From positions 1 to 38,218 of the forward strand of contig JALOLK010000007.1 of the NCBI GenBank assembly GCA_025456015.1: a stretch of DNA of 38,218 nucleotides. The letters run 5' to 3'. The position numbers were made by a program, and so were the translations under genes. The notes below the pieces were generated by a model. The model made no database searches. It saw nothing but the letters and a program-made list of their open reading frames with translations, and had not been told where the DNA came from. The DNA is from Candidatus Nanopelagicales bacterium (GTDB lineage: Bacteria > Actinomycetota > Actinomycetes > S36-B12 > CAIYMF01). Positions 1-9,785 of this stretch are shown here, one piece after another (the stretch's first letter is position 1; every line of letters begins with the position of its first letter).

Positions 1-1180
1 GGCCGCAGGCTCCCAGCGAGGTCCCCGGCGTGAACGGGGCGCCAGCCTGGTACCCCGGCCCGGACACCAGCACCGACAGCTGCTGCCCGGCCGGCAGGCA
101 GGCGGACCCGGTGGCCGTCAGCGTCACCAGCGGCGGATCGACGCCGAGGTCCTCCTCGGCGACCCAGTCGAGGGCAGCGCCGCCAGCGGTCAGCCCGGTC
201 ACCTGGAACAGGTACGGGCCCTGGATCCGCAGGGTGTAGGCCCCGCCCGGCGTGCTGCTGTCCACGGCGACCTCGCGCACCCCCACGGGGCAGGCCGTCC
301 CGGGCTGCGCAGGCCCCGCCTGCAACGACGCCGTGGGGTCGCCCGCATGGGCGGCGACCGCGGCACCGAGCATGCCCCTGACGGCCACGATCCAGCAGTT
401 GGTCTCGCTGGCCGTCTCGTCGACCGCCCGGGCTGCGGCGGTCCAGTCCACGCTCTGGGCCTGTCCGGTCAGCGCGAGGCAGACCTGCGCGAGCGAGGCG
501 AACAGCGCCCGCTGCGCTGCCGGCATCGTGTCGGGTGGATCGGCCGTATCCGCGATCAGGGCGCAGTTCAGCGTCTGCATCGCCTCGTACCAGCGGTTCG
601 GTGGTGGGGCATCAGGGGAGGCCGGCCCGATGGGCGGCAGCGGGACCAGCCGGACCCCACCGCGCGGTGGCGGGGGCGGGGGCGGCGGTGGCGGTGGCGG
701 GGGCGGGGGTGGCGGGGGTGGCGTCTGCGGGGGCGGCTTGGGGGCGGGCGGCAGGGGCGTCGGGCGCACGGTGATCGGCTTGCTCGCGCGCAGCGTCCGG
801 GTGGCCCCGGCGCGCGCCCGGACCCGGTTGGCGCCGGCGGGGACGATCACGAGCACCGAACCCCGCCGCAGCTTCACCGTCCGGCTGCGGGGCCTGGCAG
901 TGCGGTACGTGACCGTCACCTTCGTGGCGTTGCTGCGGAACCGGACCACCAGGCGGCCCCGGCCGTCGAGGGTCGCGACGTAGCTCAGCCGTGCGCGGGG
1001 ACGCGCCCGGGCCAGGACCGCGACCGGCATGATCGCGGGCGGCGCAGCGGCACCGGGTGCCAGCGAGCGGGCGGCCGGCGGTGGGGGCGCGATGCGTGCG
1101 ACCCCCGGAGCGGCCAGCAGCAGGGCAACGAGCAGGCCGAGCACGGTCAGCACCCGGACCTGCGGACCGACCGCGGGCAT
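1..1180 (-). CDS. Secreted poly-proline linker protein, 3' end outside window
   Basis: Read on the minus strand from an ATG at 1180, this frame stays open to the left edge (393 codons visible), so the C-terminus is missing. The first ~30 residues form a signal peptide (VLTVLGLLVALLLAAPGVA core). Residues ~60-135 look like a beta-rich, Ig-like module (TKVTVTYR, KLRRGSVLVIVPAGANRV). A linker containing 19 consecutive prolines follows (codons 665-721), then a Cys-containing region with Trp/Cys motifs (RWYEAMQTLNCALI, ETNCWIVAV). I do not recognise a family. It is probably exported, with the proline run as a rigid spacer between domains. The ATG lacks an obvious Shine-Dalgarno, but it directly precedes the signal peptide, and a candidate promoter lies upstream. 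Confidence 0.75.
   Translation of the reverse strand, partial: MPAVGPQVRVLTVLGLLVALLLAAPGVARIAPPPPAARSLAPGAAAPPAIMPVAVLARARPRARLSYVATLDGRGRLVVRFRSNATKVTVTYRTARPRSRTVKLRRGSVLVIVPAGANRVRARAGATRTLRASKPITVRPTPLPPAPKPPPQTPPPPPPPPPPPPPPPPPPPRGGVRLVPLPPIGPASPDAPPPNRWYEAMQTLNCALIADTADPPDTMPAAQRALFASLAQVCLALTGQAQSVDWTAAARAVDETASETNCWIVAVRGMLGAAVAAHAGDPTASLQAGPAQPGTACPVGVREVAVDSSTPGGAYTLRIQGPYLFQVTGLTAGGAALDWVAEEDLGVDPPLVTLTATGSACLPAGQQLSVLVSGPGYQAGAPFTPGTSLGACG
665..721 (-). repeat. Codons for 19 consecutive prolines (G-rich plus strand)
   Basis: Reading minus-strand codons from 721 down to 665 gives CCN codons only, i.e. 19 prolines in a row, flanked by Thr and Arg. Mixed CCG/CCC/CCA usage shows that it is selected as protein rather than as a simple-sequence expansion. 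The plus strand of the same stretch consists of G runs separated by single bases and could form G-quadruplex DNA. Such a proline run would need elongation factor P for efficient translation. Confidence 0.85.
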
Positions 1181-1255
1181 CCGTCGATCGTCGACAGGGG
1201 TCCACATCGTGCACCACCGCCCAATGGCAGGAGACCGTCACCGCTCGGAGATCAG

Positions 1256-1298
1256 GTGAGGCAGCCCTCACTGTCCGCTCCCCTGGTCGGCCCGTCAA
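1256..1298 (-). promoter_or_regulatory. Candidate promoter with overlapping dyad for the poly-proline gene
   Basis: On the minus strand TTGACG (1298-1293) is followed after 17 bases by GACAGT (1275-1270), a fair vegetative-type promoter with a weak -10. A perfect 6-4-6 inverted repeat, GTGAGG-CAGC-CCTCAC, spans 1256-1271 and overlaps the -10, where a repressor could act. The start codon of the downstream gene is about 90 bases further on. This is inferred from sequence only. Confidence 0.4.
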
Positions 1299-1352
1299 GA
1301 TCATTCGCCGCGCCCCCCACGGCACGGTCCTGGTCCGCGGGACGAGGTGCGG

Positions 1353-2639
1353 TCATCGCAGCCCCATGGCCTGGGTGAGCGCGTTGGCCACGGCTGCGTT
1401 CGTGACGTCGGAGTGGCCGGTGACGGTGCTGTCGGCCCGCAGGTTGTGCACCCCTCCGGCCTGGAAGTCGTAGGCCGTCGCGGCATCGCCCAACGTCAGC
1501 TCGGTCGCGCCCGTGCCCAGCGAGCCGTTCGCGCCGATCCCGCCGTACAGGTCGCCGCGGTCGCCCACCCCGGCCCCGGCCTGCCCGGCGAGCCGCGAGG
1601 CGATGGCGTAGGCGAGCCGCACCGCCCGGTCGTTGTGGGTGTGCGTGATGACAACGGGCCCGTGGATGAGGCCGTTGCCGAGCGCCCCGACGAAGGCGCC
1701 GTCGCGCCCGGACCTCGCGAAGTCGCGTGTGAAGCCGTAATGGCTGAAGGCGCCCTGCAGCAGGGTCAGCGACTCGATCGGCGTGGTGATGCTCGTCGCG
1801 GCCGCGGCCGCGACCCGGGCGCCGAACGAGTGCCCGGCGAGGTGCACGCGCCGCTGCGGCGCCGCGGCGTTGATCGCGTCCACCAGCGGTGCCACGCCCC
1901 TGGCCCCGACGTCCCCGGCGCGCGCCTTCATCGTGTAGTAGGTGGTCGTGTTGAGGATCTGCTGCGCCAGCGCGGGCCAGGACATGCCGAACAGCCCTGC
2001 TCCGGCGGTCCCCTCGGCCAGCAGGTCGGGCGCCACGCCGGGAGCGCCGCCGGCGCCGGGGGGTGCTTGGCCGACGAGGGGATCCTCCCCGGCATCAGCC
2101 GCGGCGATCCGCACGGCGTCGAAGACGGCGTCCGCATCGCCGTCACGCAGGGGGGCGGGCACGGGGTCCTCGTCGTCGGTGGCCGCGGCGCGCTCGTCGG
2201 GGAGCAGCTGTCGCGCGGCGGCGAGGAACTCGGCGCGACCCTGCGTCGTGTCCAGCCGACCGGTCAGGGCGAGCAGCTGCGCGGCCAGGTCGGGGTCCTC
2301 CACCGACTGCCCGATCGCCGCCGCCAGCGCGGATTCGGCCTCCCCCACGGCCACGCCACCGCCGGCGATGTCGTCGGCGTCGGCCCATCGCACCGAGGGC
2401 CACAGCACCCCGATGACAGCAACGCTCGCCGAGCCGGGAGGCAGCAGGTCCGCCACGCGGTCCGCCAGGGCGGCGTACATCCGCTCGGCCGCGGGGATGT
2501 CGTTGTTCCAGCCGTGCACCAGGACCAGGGCATCGGTGGCGCCGACGCGGTCGAGCAGGGCCAGCGCCTCGGCCTGCTGCTCGGGATGGGCTGGCGTGCC
2601 CGACCTGGTGAACGCCACGTGCGCGTAGGGCAGCTTCAT
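1353..2639 (-). CDS. Alpha/beta-hydrolase (lipase/esterase-like), cytoplasmic
   Basis: This 428-residue protein has no signal peptide and begins directly with a strand-rich segment (MKLPYAHVAFTRSG). LVLVHGWNND near residue 40 is the oxyanion-hole HGW motif of lipase-like hydrolases. AGHSFGAR carries the nucleophile elbow with Ser271. A likely acid is the Asp in THTHNDRAV, and a candidate His lies in TVTGHSDV near the C-terminus. A long Ala/Asp/Pro-rich insertion (about 130-210) separates the HGW and Ser segments. A Shine-Dalgarno (GAGAGGA) precedes the ATG by about 9 bases. It lies 31 bases downstream of the subtilase gene on the same strand, so the two are probably co-transcribed. The substrate cannot be told; esterase or amidase are both possible. 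Confidence 0.8.
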   Translation of the reverse strand: MKLPYAHVAFTRSGTPAHPEQQAEALALLDRVGATDALVLVHGWNNDIPAAERMYAALADRVADLLPPGSASVAVIGVLWPSVRWADADDIAGGGVAVGEAESALAAAIGQSVEDPDLAAQLLALTGRLDTTQGRAEFLAAARQLLPDERAAATDDEDPVPAPLRDGDADAVFDAVRIAAADAGEDPLVGQAPPGAGGAPGVAPDLLAEGTAGAGLFGMSWPALAQQILNTTTYYTMKARAGDVGARGVAPLVDAINAAAPQRRVHLAGHSFGARVAAAAATSITTPIESLTLLQGAFSHYGFTRDFARSGRDGAFVGALGNGLIHGPVVITHTHNDRAVRLAYAIASRLAGQAGAGVGDRGDLYGGIGANGSLGTGATELTLGDAATAYDFQAGGVHNLRADSTVTGHSDVTNAAVANALTQAMGLR

Positions 2640-2670
2640 CGCGGTGGTTCCTCTCGAGGCGGATGCAGGG

Positions 2671-4188
2671 CTACAGGGACTGCAGGGCGCGCAGGGCGTC
2701 GAGCATCCCGGCCCCCTGGAAGGCGCGCGCGCGGCCGAGGTCGGTCGCGGTGCGGGTCAACACCTCCTTCACCCGGTCGGCGTCGCCGATGTACTCGCGG
2801 TGGACCGACAGCAGGCCGGCGGCGGCGCCGGAGACGTGCGGCGCGGCCATCGAGGTGCCGCTGCTCTCGATGTACTCCGCATCGGGTGCGGCCTGGCGGG
2901 CCTGGCGGAGCAGCTCGCCGGCTGCTGCGGAGATGACACGCTCACCGGGAGCGACCAGGTCCGGCTTCATCCGGCCGTCCCCGGTCGGGCCCTTCGAGGA
3001 GAAGTAGGAGACCCCGGTGACGTGGGGGCTCGAGGAGGTGGAGCCGACCGTGACCGCGCGCGCCGCGTTGCCCGGGTCGTTGATCGTCATGCCGAACCCG
3101 AGGCGCATCGTGCGGCCGTCGGGGTCCTTGGCGTAGCCGTAGCCGGTATTGCCAGCCGCGACCACGACGACGACGCCGGAGGCGACGAGGCGGTCCACCT
3201 CCCGGCAGACCGGGGTGAGGCCGGCGGCGAACCAGCGCGGGTCGAACAGGTGCCCGACGGAGATGTTCACCCCGTGCACGCGCAGGTTGCGGCCGCCGTC
3301 GTTGAGCTGCTGGACGTAGAGCAGGGCGTCGAGCAGGGCCGTCAGGTCGCCGGTGCGGTCGGCCCGCAGCACAGTGCAGGACAGCAGCCGGCAGGCCGGT
3401 GCCATGCCGGTGATCCCCGCCACGGGCAGGGCCTGGCGCTGCTCGTTCCCCTGCGCGTCCAGGTACCAGCCGACGCCCGTGGCCGTGGCATCGGCGGCGA
3501 GCCCGCCGGCGATGATCCCCGCCACGTGGGTGCCGTGGCCATTGGCGTCGGCGAGGGGATCGGCCACCTCGGGCACGAAGGATCGGTGCTCCAGCCCACC
3601 GGGCAGCTCGAGGTTCCCGTGGCGGGCGAAGTGCCGGTGCGCGGCGTCGATCCCGGAGTCCAGCACCGCCCAGACGATCCCCTCCCCCGTCGCGTCGAAG
3701 GTGCGCTGGGCGGCCCGGCACTTGGTGGCCACGGCCGATCGCAGCATCAGCGCGCCGATCTCGAAATTGGGCCACATCCGGTGGATGAGCCGCCGCGGTG
3801 CCGGGTTCGCGCTGTCCGCGACGGCCCGGGCGCCCCGCCCGCCACCCCCGGCGTCGCGCCGCGCGAGCTCGGCGATCTCTGCGGCCGTGAGGCCGACCGT
3901 CACGTACGGAGCCACACCGCGGGTCGGGATCCGCACGCGCCCCTCGGTGACCTCGGCGACGAGTGCGGCCAGCGACCGTCGCGCACGCTCGGGCGCCTCG
4001 GAGGAGCGCAGCTCGATGATGACGCCGATCTCGCCGGACGGCTGTGACCGGATCACGGTGAGCAGGGGCTCGGAGACGACCGAGTCGAGGACGAGCTCGG
4101 CGGGCGACCCGACCGAGCGCGGCGTCGGGGCGGACTCGGGCTGGGCCTGCTCGGGCCTGACCCGGGGCCGCGGCTGCTTGTCGGACAT
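2671..4188 (-). CDS. S8 family subtilisin-like serine protease without signal peptide
   Basis: A 505-residue subtilase. The catalytic triad and oxyanion Asn are all present: Asp177 in AVLDSGID, His218 in NGHGTHVAG, Asn347 in VAAGNTG and Ser446 in SSGTSMAAPHVSG. Residues 1-30 are Pro/Gln/Arg-rich and hydrophilic. Residues ~45-125 are likely a propeptide-type domain (IGVIIELRSS, PYVTVGLTAAEIAELA). There is no signal peptide or membrane anchor, so it should act in the cytoplasm or leave by another route. The protein ends shortly after the catalytic domain, without the Cys tail of its divergent neighbour at 4399. GAGGGGGA lies 5 bases before the ATG. The gene is the first of a two-gene unit with the hydrolase at 1353-2639 and shares a 210-bp divergent intergenic region with the second subtilase. 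Confidence 0.93.
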   Translation of the reverse strand: MSDKQPRPRVRPEQAQPESAPTPRSVGSPAELVLDSVVSEPLLTVIRSQPSGEIGVIIELRSSEAPERARRSLAALVAEVTEGRVRIPTRGVAPYVTVGLTAAEIAELARRDAGGGGRGARAVADSANPAPRRLIHRMWPNFEIGALMLRSAVATKCRAAQRTFDATGEGIVWAVLDSGIDAAHRHFARHGNLELPGGLEHRSFVPEVADPLADANGHGTHVAGIIAGGLAADATATGVGWYLDAQGNEQRQALPVAGITGMAPACRLLSCTVLRADRTGDLTALLDALLYVQQLNDGGRNLRVHGVNISVGHLFDPRWFAAGLTPVCREVDRLVASGVVVVVAAGNTGYGYAKDPDGRTMRLGFGMTINDPGNAARAVTVGSTSSSPHVTGVSYFSSKGPTGDGRMKPDLVAPGERVISAAAGELLRQARQAAPDAEYIESSGTSMAAPHVSGAAAGLLSVHREYIGDADRVKEVLTRTATDLGRARAFQGAGMLDALRALQSL

Positions 4189-4304
4189 CGGTCCCCCTCA
4201 GCGGCGGGGAGCAGGACGCTACCGAGGGGGCCCGGTGGCGTCAACGGCCGTGCGTTCGCCCCGTTGCGGTCGCCCGGATGTGACGTGCGTCCGGGGCCAT
4301 CCGG

Positions 4305-4333
4305 CGGTGACGGCGCGGTGACACCGCCGTGAC
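4305..4333 (+). promoter_or_regulatory. Three heptamer direct repeats at 11-bp period (SARP-type box)
   Basis: CGGTGAC (4305-4311), CGGTGAC (4316-4322) and CCGTGAC (4327-4333) are separated by exactly 4 bases each. Direct heptamers with 4-bp spacers are the known binding architecture of Streptomyces antibiotic regulatory proteins, which bind just upstream of a poor -10. The site lies about 65 bases before the start of the tailed subtilase and is oriented toward it. A SARP-like gene sits at 9786-10472. I see no convincing -10 at the expected distance, so the assignment is inferential. Confidence 0.5.
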
Positions 4334-4398
4334 AGCGCTCCCGTCACCCTCTCGCCGGGCGCATGGGGCGCCCGGGACTTCCGGAGGTGAGTGCACGA

Positions 4399-6089
<1,691 letters not shown>

Positions 6090-6093
<4 letters not shown>

Positions 6094-7124
6094 GCGCACC
6101 TGCACCGCTTGGGGTGGCCCCCGTGGGCGCGGGAGCACGCCCCCGCCCACCGGGGCCGCTGGCGGCGGCCGCCGCGGCGGGGCTGGCCGACGTGGCGGGC
6201 GCAGAGGTGCTCGCGATCCCCGCCTCGCACGTCGTGCAGCGCGTGAGCGCGGCCGGCCGATCCGTGGTGGTGAAGGTGCCCGGTGAGGAGGCCCTGGCCG
6301 CGGGGCGGACGCTGGCGGCAGAGGCCTTCGCCTACCGGTTGTCCACCTGGCGGGCCGGTCTGGCCAGCGTGATGCCCGACGTCCTGCTCGTGGACGAGCG
6401 TCGCCAGGTCGTGGTCCTCGCCGCCGCCGAGGACCGGACCAGCGGCCGCGACCTGCTGGCCCGGGGGGAGCTGCCGGAGCCGCGGGCCGCCGCCGCCCTG
6501 GGGCGCAGCCTGGCCCGGCTGCACCGGGACACCACCGGCCTGCCGATCCCGTTCCGTGCCTCGGACGGGGTGCTCGAGCTCACCAGCGTCCCCACGCCGG
6601 AGATCCTGCTCGACCGGGCGCGCGCGCTGGCGCTGGCCGTGGCCGCCGACGATGTGCTGGGTCCGGCCCTGACCCGCGCGCGACGGGCCTGGCGCCCCGA
6701 CTGCCTGGTGCACGGCGACGTCAAGTGGGACAACTGCCTGGTGGAGCAGGCGGTTGACGGACCACACGTGGTCCTCATCGACTGGGAGCTGTCCGGGCTG
6801 GGTGACCCAGCCTGGGACGTGGCGGCCGCGCTGGCCGGCTCATTCGCCCTCGAGCGGTCACTCGGCGTGCCCGGGGACGACGAGCGGCGAGCCCTGGCCA
6901 CGGCGTACTGGGCCCAGGACGGAACGGCCGACCCCACCCGCGTGGCGGTGCTGTGCCCGCCACGGCTGGTCCAGCTGGCGCTGGAATGCGCGGAGTCCGG
7001 GGCCGACCTCGAGGCCTCGGCACTGCTCGAGGCAGCGCGTGCGCTGGTCCGGGAGGAACAGGCCCTGCGGACCACGATGGCGCAATGGGCAGACAGCTCC
7101 CGGCCGGCGTCCGCCGCGAGCTGA
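6090..7124 (+). CDS. APH-fold kinase, candidate class V-type lanthionine Ser/Thr kinase
   Basis: A 344-residue protein starting at GTG 6090, whose bases overlap the subtilase stop (GTGA), implying translational coupling. It has the aminoglycoside-phosphotransferase fold: a likely ATP-binding Lys in SVVVKVPGEE near residue 60, the catalytic loop VHGDVKWDNCLVE near 205-217, and the metal-binding LIDWELSGLGDPAWD. All key residues are intact, so it should be an active kinase. In class V lanthipeptide and thioviridamide-type pathways, a kinase of this fold phosphorylates precursor Ser/Thr before a HopA1-type lyase removes the phosphate. The next gene here encodes exactly such a HopA1-like protein, so I read it as a Ser/Thr peptide kinase rather than an antibiotic-resistance or small-molecule kinase. 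The substrate is inferred. Confidence 0.85.
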
Positions 7125-8059
7125 CCCGGTTGGCCGGGCTGATCCCGGCCACCGGCCCACCGCGCCACGCCGCTGCACCGCACGGGGAACCGGGGATCGA
7201 CACGGGAGCTCCCCTGGGTGATCCGCAGGCGATCGACGCGATGGCAGCCCAGCTCTACGCCTGCTGGTACCTGCAGCCACCGCTGGGCGCAGGCGAGCCG
7301 AGCCGTGACCACCTGGCAGGGCATGGCGACCTGTCCGGGGTGCTCCGTGCAGCCCACGCCGGATCGACCCGGTTCACCTCGGGCTGGGTGGTCCAGGGCG
7401 CCCTGGCCGGCGGCGCGTGCATCGTCGGGCGTGCGGACGTCCAACGGGTGGTGGCGATCGGCAGCTTCGTGAACCTGCGCCGCCCCGGGGTGCCCGTGGC
7501 GCCCGGCGAGGAGGTGGCGGTCGCCCGCGTGGTGGACCGCATCGACGAGGACACCCGGTGGTGGGGCTGCCAGTCCGAGCTCGGGGAGCCCCAGGGGCGG
7601 CTGGGTCGGCACTACCTGCACCCGCGGATCGCCACGGCTGGCGAGGTCGTGCACGACCTGACCGAGGTCCTGCTCGACGCCCAGCACACGTGGGCGCTCA
7701 AGTGCCCCATCGACCCCGCTGGGTGGCAGCGGCCGGACGCGCTGGTCGTGTACGCCCCACGCGACGCGACCCCGCACGTGCGTGCCATCCTCGCCGACCT
7801 CGTGGCCCGGGCCCCCGACCGCCTGGTGCCGCAGTTGCCGCCGCTGACCGAGCCGGTGGGCCCCCTGGCCAGCTACGCCGACGACCCGGGCGGCGAGCAC
7901 AGCTTCGGCTCCCACCTGTGTCAGGCGCTGGCCCCGGGGGCCCTGGCGCTCGCCGACCTCAGCATGCCCCCGGGCGACCCTGTGGACGTCCTGGCCGATG
8001 CCCTGTGCGCAGCCGGGCTTGACCCCGCCCGCCCCTGGCTGGACCCACGCGATGGCTGA
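7085..8059 (+). CDS. HopA1-family protein, candidate phospho-Ser/Thr lyase
   Basis: A 324-residue protein. The ATG at 7085 lies inside the end of the kinase gene (40-base overlap), with no clear Shine-Dalgarno, so coupled translation is likely. HopA1-family hallmarks are seen in order: a tryptophan-rich N-terminal helix (AAQLYACWYLQPP), GRHYLHPRI in the middle, TWALKCPIDP, a VVYAPRDATPHVRAIL segment, and the characteristic end ASYADDPGGEHSFGSHLC. In class V lanthipeptide (LxmY-type) and thioviridamide (TvaD-type) pathways, proteins of this family act with an APH-fold kinase to eliminate phosphate and give dehydroalanine/dehydrobutyrine. The invariant-looking Lys (WALKCP) and His (HYLHP) are kept. 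The pairing with the kinase and a LanC protein supports this role; a type III effector function is not plausible here. Confidence 0.82.
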   Translation: MGRQLPAGVRRELTRLAGLIPATGPPRHAAAPHGEPGIDTGAPLGDPQAIDAMAAQLYACWYLQPPLGAGEPSRDHLAGHGDLSGVLRAAHAGSTRFTSGWVVQGALAGGACIVGRADVQRVVAIGSFVNLRRPGVPVAPGEEVAVARVVDRIDEDTRWWGCQSELGEPQGRLGRHYLHPRIATAGEVVHDLTEVLLDAQHTWALKCPIDPAGWQRPDALVVYAPRDATPHVRAILADLVARAPDRLVPQLPPLTEPVGPLASYADDPGGEHSFGSHLCQALAPGALALADLSMPPGDPVDVLADALCAAGLDPARPWLDPRDG

Positions 8060-9371
8060 CCGCCACCGCCGGGCCGGCCTCGCCCTGGCCCGCGAGCTGG
8101 CCGCAGCAGGGCAGCACGACGAGGCCCCGGACGCGCCCCCTGGCCGCGGTCAGGTGGGGTGGTCGGGACCGGAGCTGGTGGGTGACGAGCGCGACTGGCG
8201 CCTCGTGCATGGCCCGACAGGTCCGGGCCTGTACGCCGGCACCAGCGGGATCGCCCTGGCACTGGCCGGCGCCTACCGGGTCGACGGGGACGCCCAGCTG
8301 CGGCGCATCGCCCGCCGTGCAGCAGCCTCCGCGCTCGCGGCCGCGTCGGACCTCGTCGACGCCGGCGTCGTCGACCTCGCCGCGGGATCCGCCGGGATCG
8401 GGCACGCCGTCGCGTGGACCGGGGCACTGACCGGCGATGACCAGCTGCAGGCAGGTGCCCAGGCGCTCGCCCGGCGCACCGCTGCCCGGCTTGCTGACCT
8501 GCCGCCTGATCCGGACTATCTCGGTGGCACCGCGGGCGCCGTCGTGGCGCTGTTGGCGACGCACCCCGCCGATGCCGCGGTGCGCGCCGGGGCGGGAGCA
8601 GCCGCGGAACGGATCGCCCAGGTGCGGCGTGACGACCTGATCGGCGTCAGCTGGCCGCCGTCGCCGGGCCCGGACGCCACCGCCCTGCTGGGCCTGGCGC
8701 ACGGGACCTCGGGGACGGCCCTCGCGCTGCTCGCCGCCGCCGAGCAGGGCGCGCAGGACGCCGAGGAGGTGGCCGCAGCAGCGTGGGACCGGGAACGGTC
8801 GTGGTTCGACCAGCACAGCTGCAACTGGCCGGACCTGCGAGACGGCGCCTCCACCGCCGGTCCGGGGACGGCGGGGGGCATGGTCGCCTGGTGCCACGGC
8901 GCGGTGGGTGTCGGGTGCGCCCGACTGCGATGGCTGCAGCTGCGCCCCGACCTGCCGCAGCGGCTCGTGGTGCTGGCCGAGGTCACCGCCGCCATCGAGG
9001 CCGCCCGCAGGCGCGTGATGGCGGCAAGGGCGGCCCTGCGCGAGGGGGTGGCCACCGACGCGAGCCTGTGCCATGGCCTCACCGGCGTGACCGAGCTGCT
9101 GCTGGCGGCAGCCGAGCTGCCCGGCGGCTCCGATCACGCACGTGCCGCCGGGCGGGTGGGCGACCTCATCCTGGCCGAGCACGAGCAGCTCGGCCGCTGG
9201 CCGTGCGGTCTGCCCACCCGGGACGGTGATGACGGGCCACCGCAACCGCCGGGACTGTTCCTGGGCCTGGCCGGCATCGCCCTGGGGCTGTTGCGGCTCG
9301 ACGACGCCGCAGCCCTGCCCAGCATGGCCCTGCCGCGACCCATCCCGAGGCTGGGCGACGCCGCCGGCTGA
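8052..9371 (+). CDS. LanC-like lanthionine cyclase
   Basis: A 439-residue stand-alone LanC-like protein. The ATG at 8052 overlaps the HopA1 stop by 8 bases. The alpha-toroid glycine motifs are visible: GLYAGTSGIALAL, AAGSAGIGHAV, YLGGTAGAVVAL, GLAHGTSGTALALL, AWCHGAVGVGCARL, SLCHGLTGVTELL and GLFLGLAGIALGLL, seven in all as expected for the barrel. The zinc ligands are predicted as Cys281, Cys340 and His341, close in number to Cys284/Cys330/His331 of NisC. His217 matches the conserved HG motif. It should catalyse Michael-type addition of Cys thiols to dehydrated residues. No LanB- or LanM-type dehydratase is nearby; the kinase plus HopA1 pair would supply dehydration. It is the last gene of the overlapping unit and converges on the small ORF at 9413-9661. 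Confidence 0.9.
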   Translation: MADRHRRAGLALARELAAAGQHDEAPDAPPGRGQVGWSGPELVGDERDWRLVHGPTGPGLYAGTSGIALALAGAYRVDGDAQLRRIARRAAASALAAASDLVDAGVVDLAAGSAGIGHAVAWTGALTGDDQLQAGAQALARRTAARLADLPPDPDYLGGTAGAVVALLATHPADAAVRAGAGAAAERIAQVRRDDLIGVSWPPSPGPDATALLGLAHGTSGTALALLAAAEQGAQDAEEVAAAAWDRERSWFDQHSCNWPDLRDGASTAGPGTAGGMVAWCHGAVGVGCARLRWLQLRPDLPQRLVVLAEVTAAIEAARRRVMAARAALREGVATDASLCHGLTGVTELLLAAAELPGGSDHARAAGRVGDLILAEHEQLGRWPCGLPTRDGDDGPPQPPGLFLGLAGIALGLLRLDDAAALPSMALPRPIPRLGDAAG

Positions 9372-9412
9372 GCCCAAGGCCCCTCAGCCAGCCCTGGGGC
9401 GTCCCTCTGGGG

Positions 9413-9661
9413 CTACTCCGGGCCGGAGAACCCCTCGTACATCCGCTCCTGCTCGGCATAGGCGACCCCCGGAATGGCCCGCAGCGACGCCAGCAGCTCC
9501 TCGGGGGCCGCGTCCAGGGGGATGCGCACGACCACCACCGCGGGCAGCGACGTGTCGGCGGGGAGGACCTCCGAGCCGGGCGGCGCAACCGCGAGGACGG
9601 CCGTGCGCACCGCCTCCTGCGGACCCCCGCCCCCCACGCCCACGACCACGCGACACGTCAT
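9413..9661 (-). CDS. Small free-standing subtilisin-propeptide (I9)-like protein
   Basis: An 82-residue ORF from ATG 9661. The C-terminal half (VVVVRIPLD, then RAIPGVAYAEQERMYEGF) resembles subtilisin propeptide/I9 inhibitors, which end in a VAYAE-type strand. The tailed subtilase carries a matching pattern in its own propeptide (RIRFD ... EVAYVEPVMLREAF), two residues longer between the anchors. With no signal peptide it would stay in the cytoplasm with the leaderless proteases. The likely role is to inhibit, or chaperone the folding of, one of the two neighbouring subtilases. The gene converges with the cyclase (41-base gap) and diverges from the SARP gene. No strong Shine-Dalgarno is visible, so the start could differ slightly. 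The similarity is by eye only. Confidence 0.6.
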   Translation of the reverse strand: MTCRVVVGVGGGGPQEAVRTAVLAVAPPGSEVLPADTSLPAVVVVRIPLDAAPEELLASLRAIPGVAYAEQERMYEGFSGPE

Positions 9662-9719
9662 GCGAGGAGCATGTCGCAGGCGAGCCCGACGCGCAGCGCG
9701 CTGGCGCCCGCCTGACTCG

Positions 9720-9748
9720 TTGACGCTCCCATGTGGGCCGGCTAGCGT
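9720..9748 (+). promoter_or_regulatory. Vegetative-type promoter for the SARP-like regulator
   Basis: TTGACG at 9720-9725 and TAGCGT at 9743-9748 are separated by 17 bases, a close match to an actinobacterial housekeeping promoter. It points at the ATG at 9786, leaving a leader of roughly 30 bases that contains a GAGGGGG ribosome-binding site. It suggests that the regulator is expressed independently of the operon it may control. Confidence 0.6.
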
Positions 9749-9785
9749 CCGGGCGCGTCGAGGCCTCACGTCCTGAGGGGGCGGC

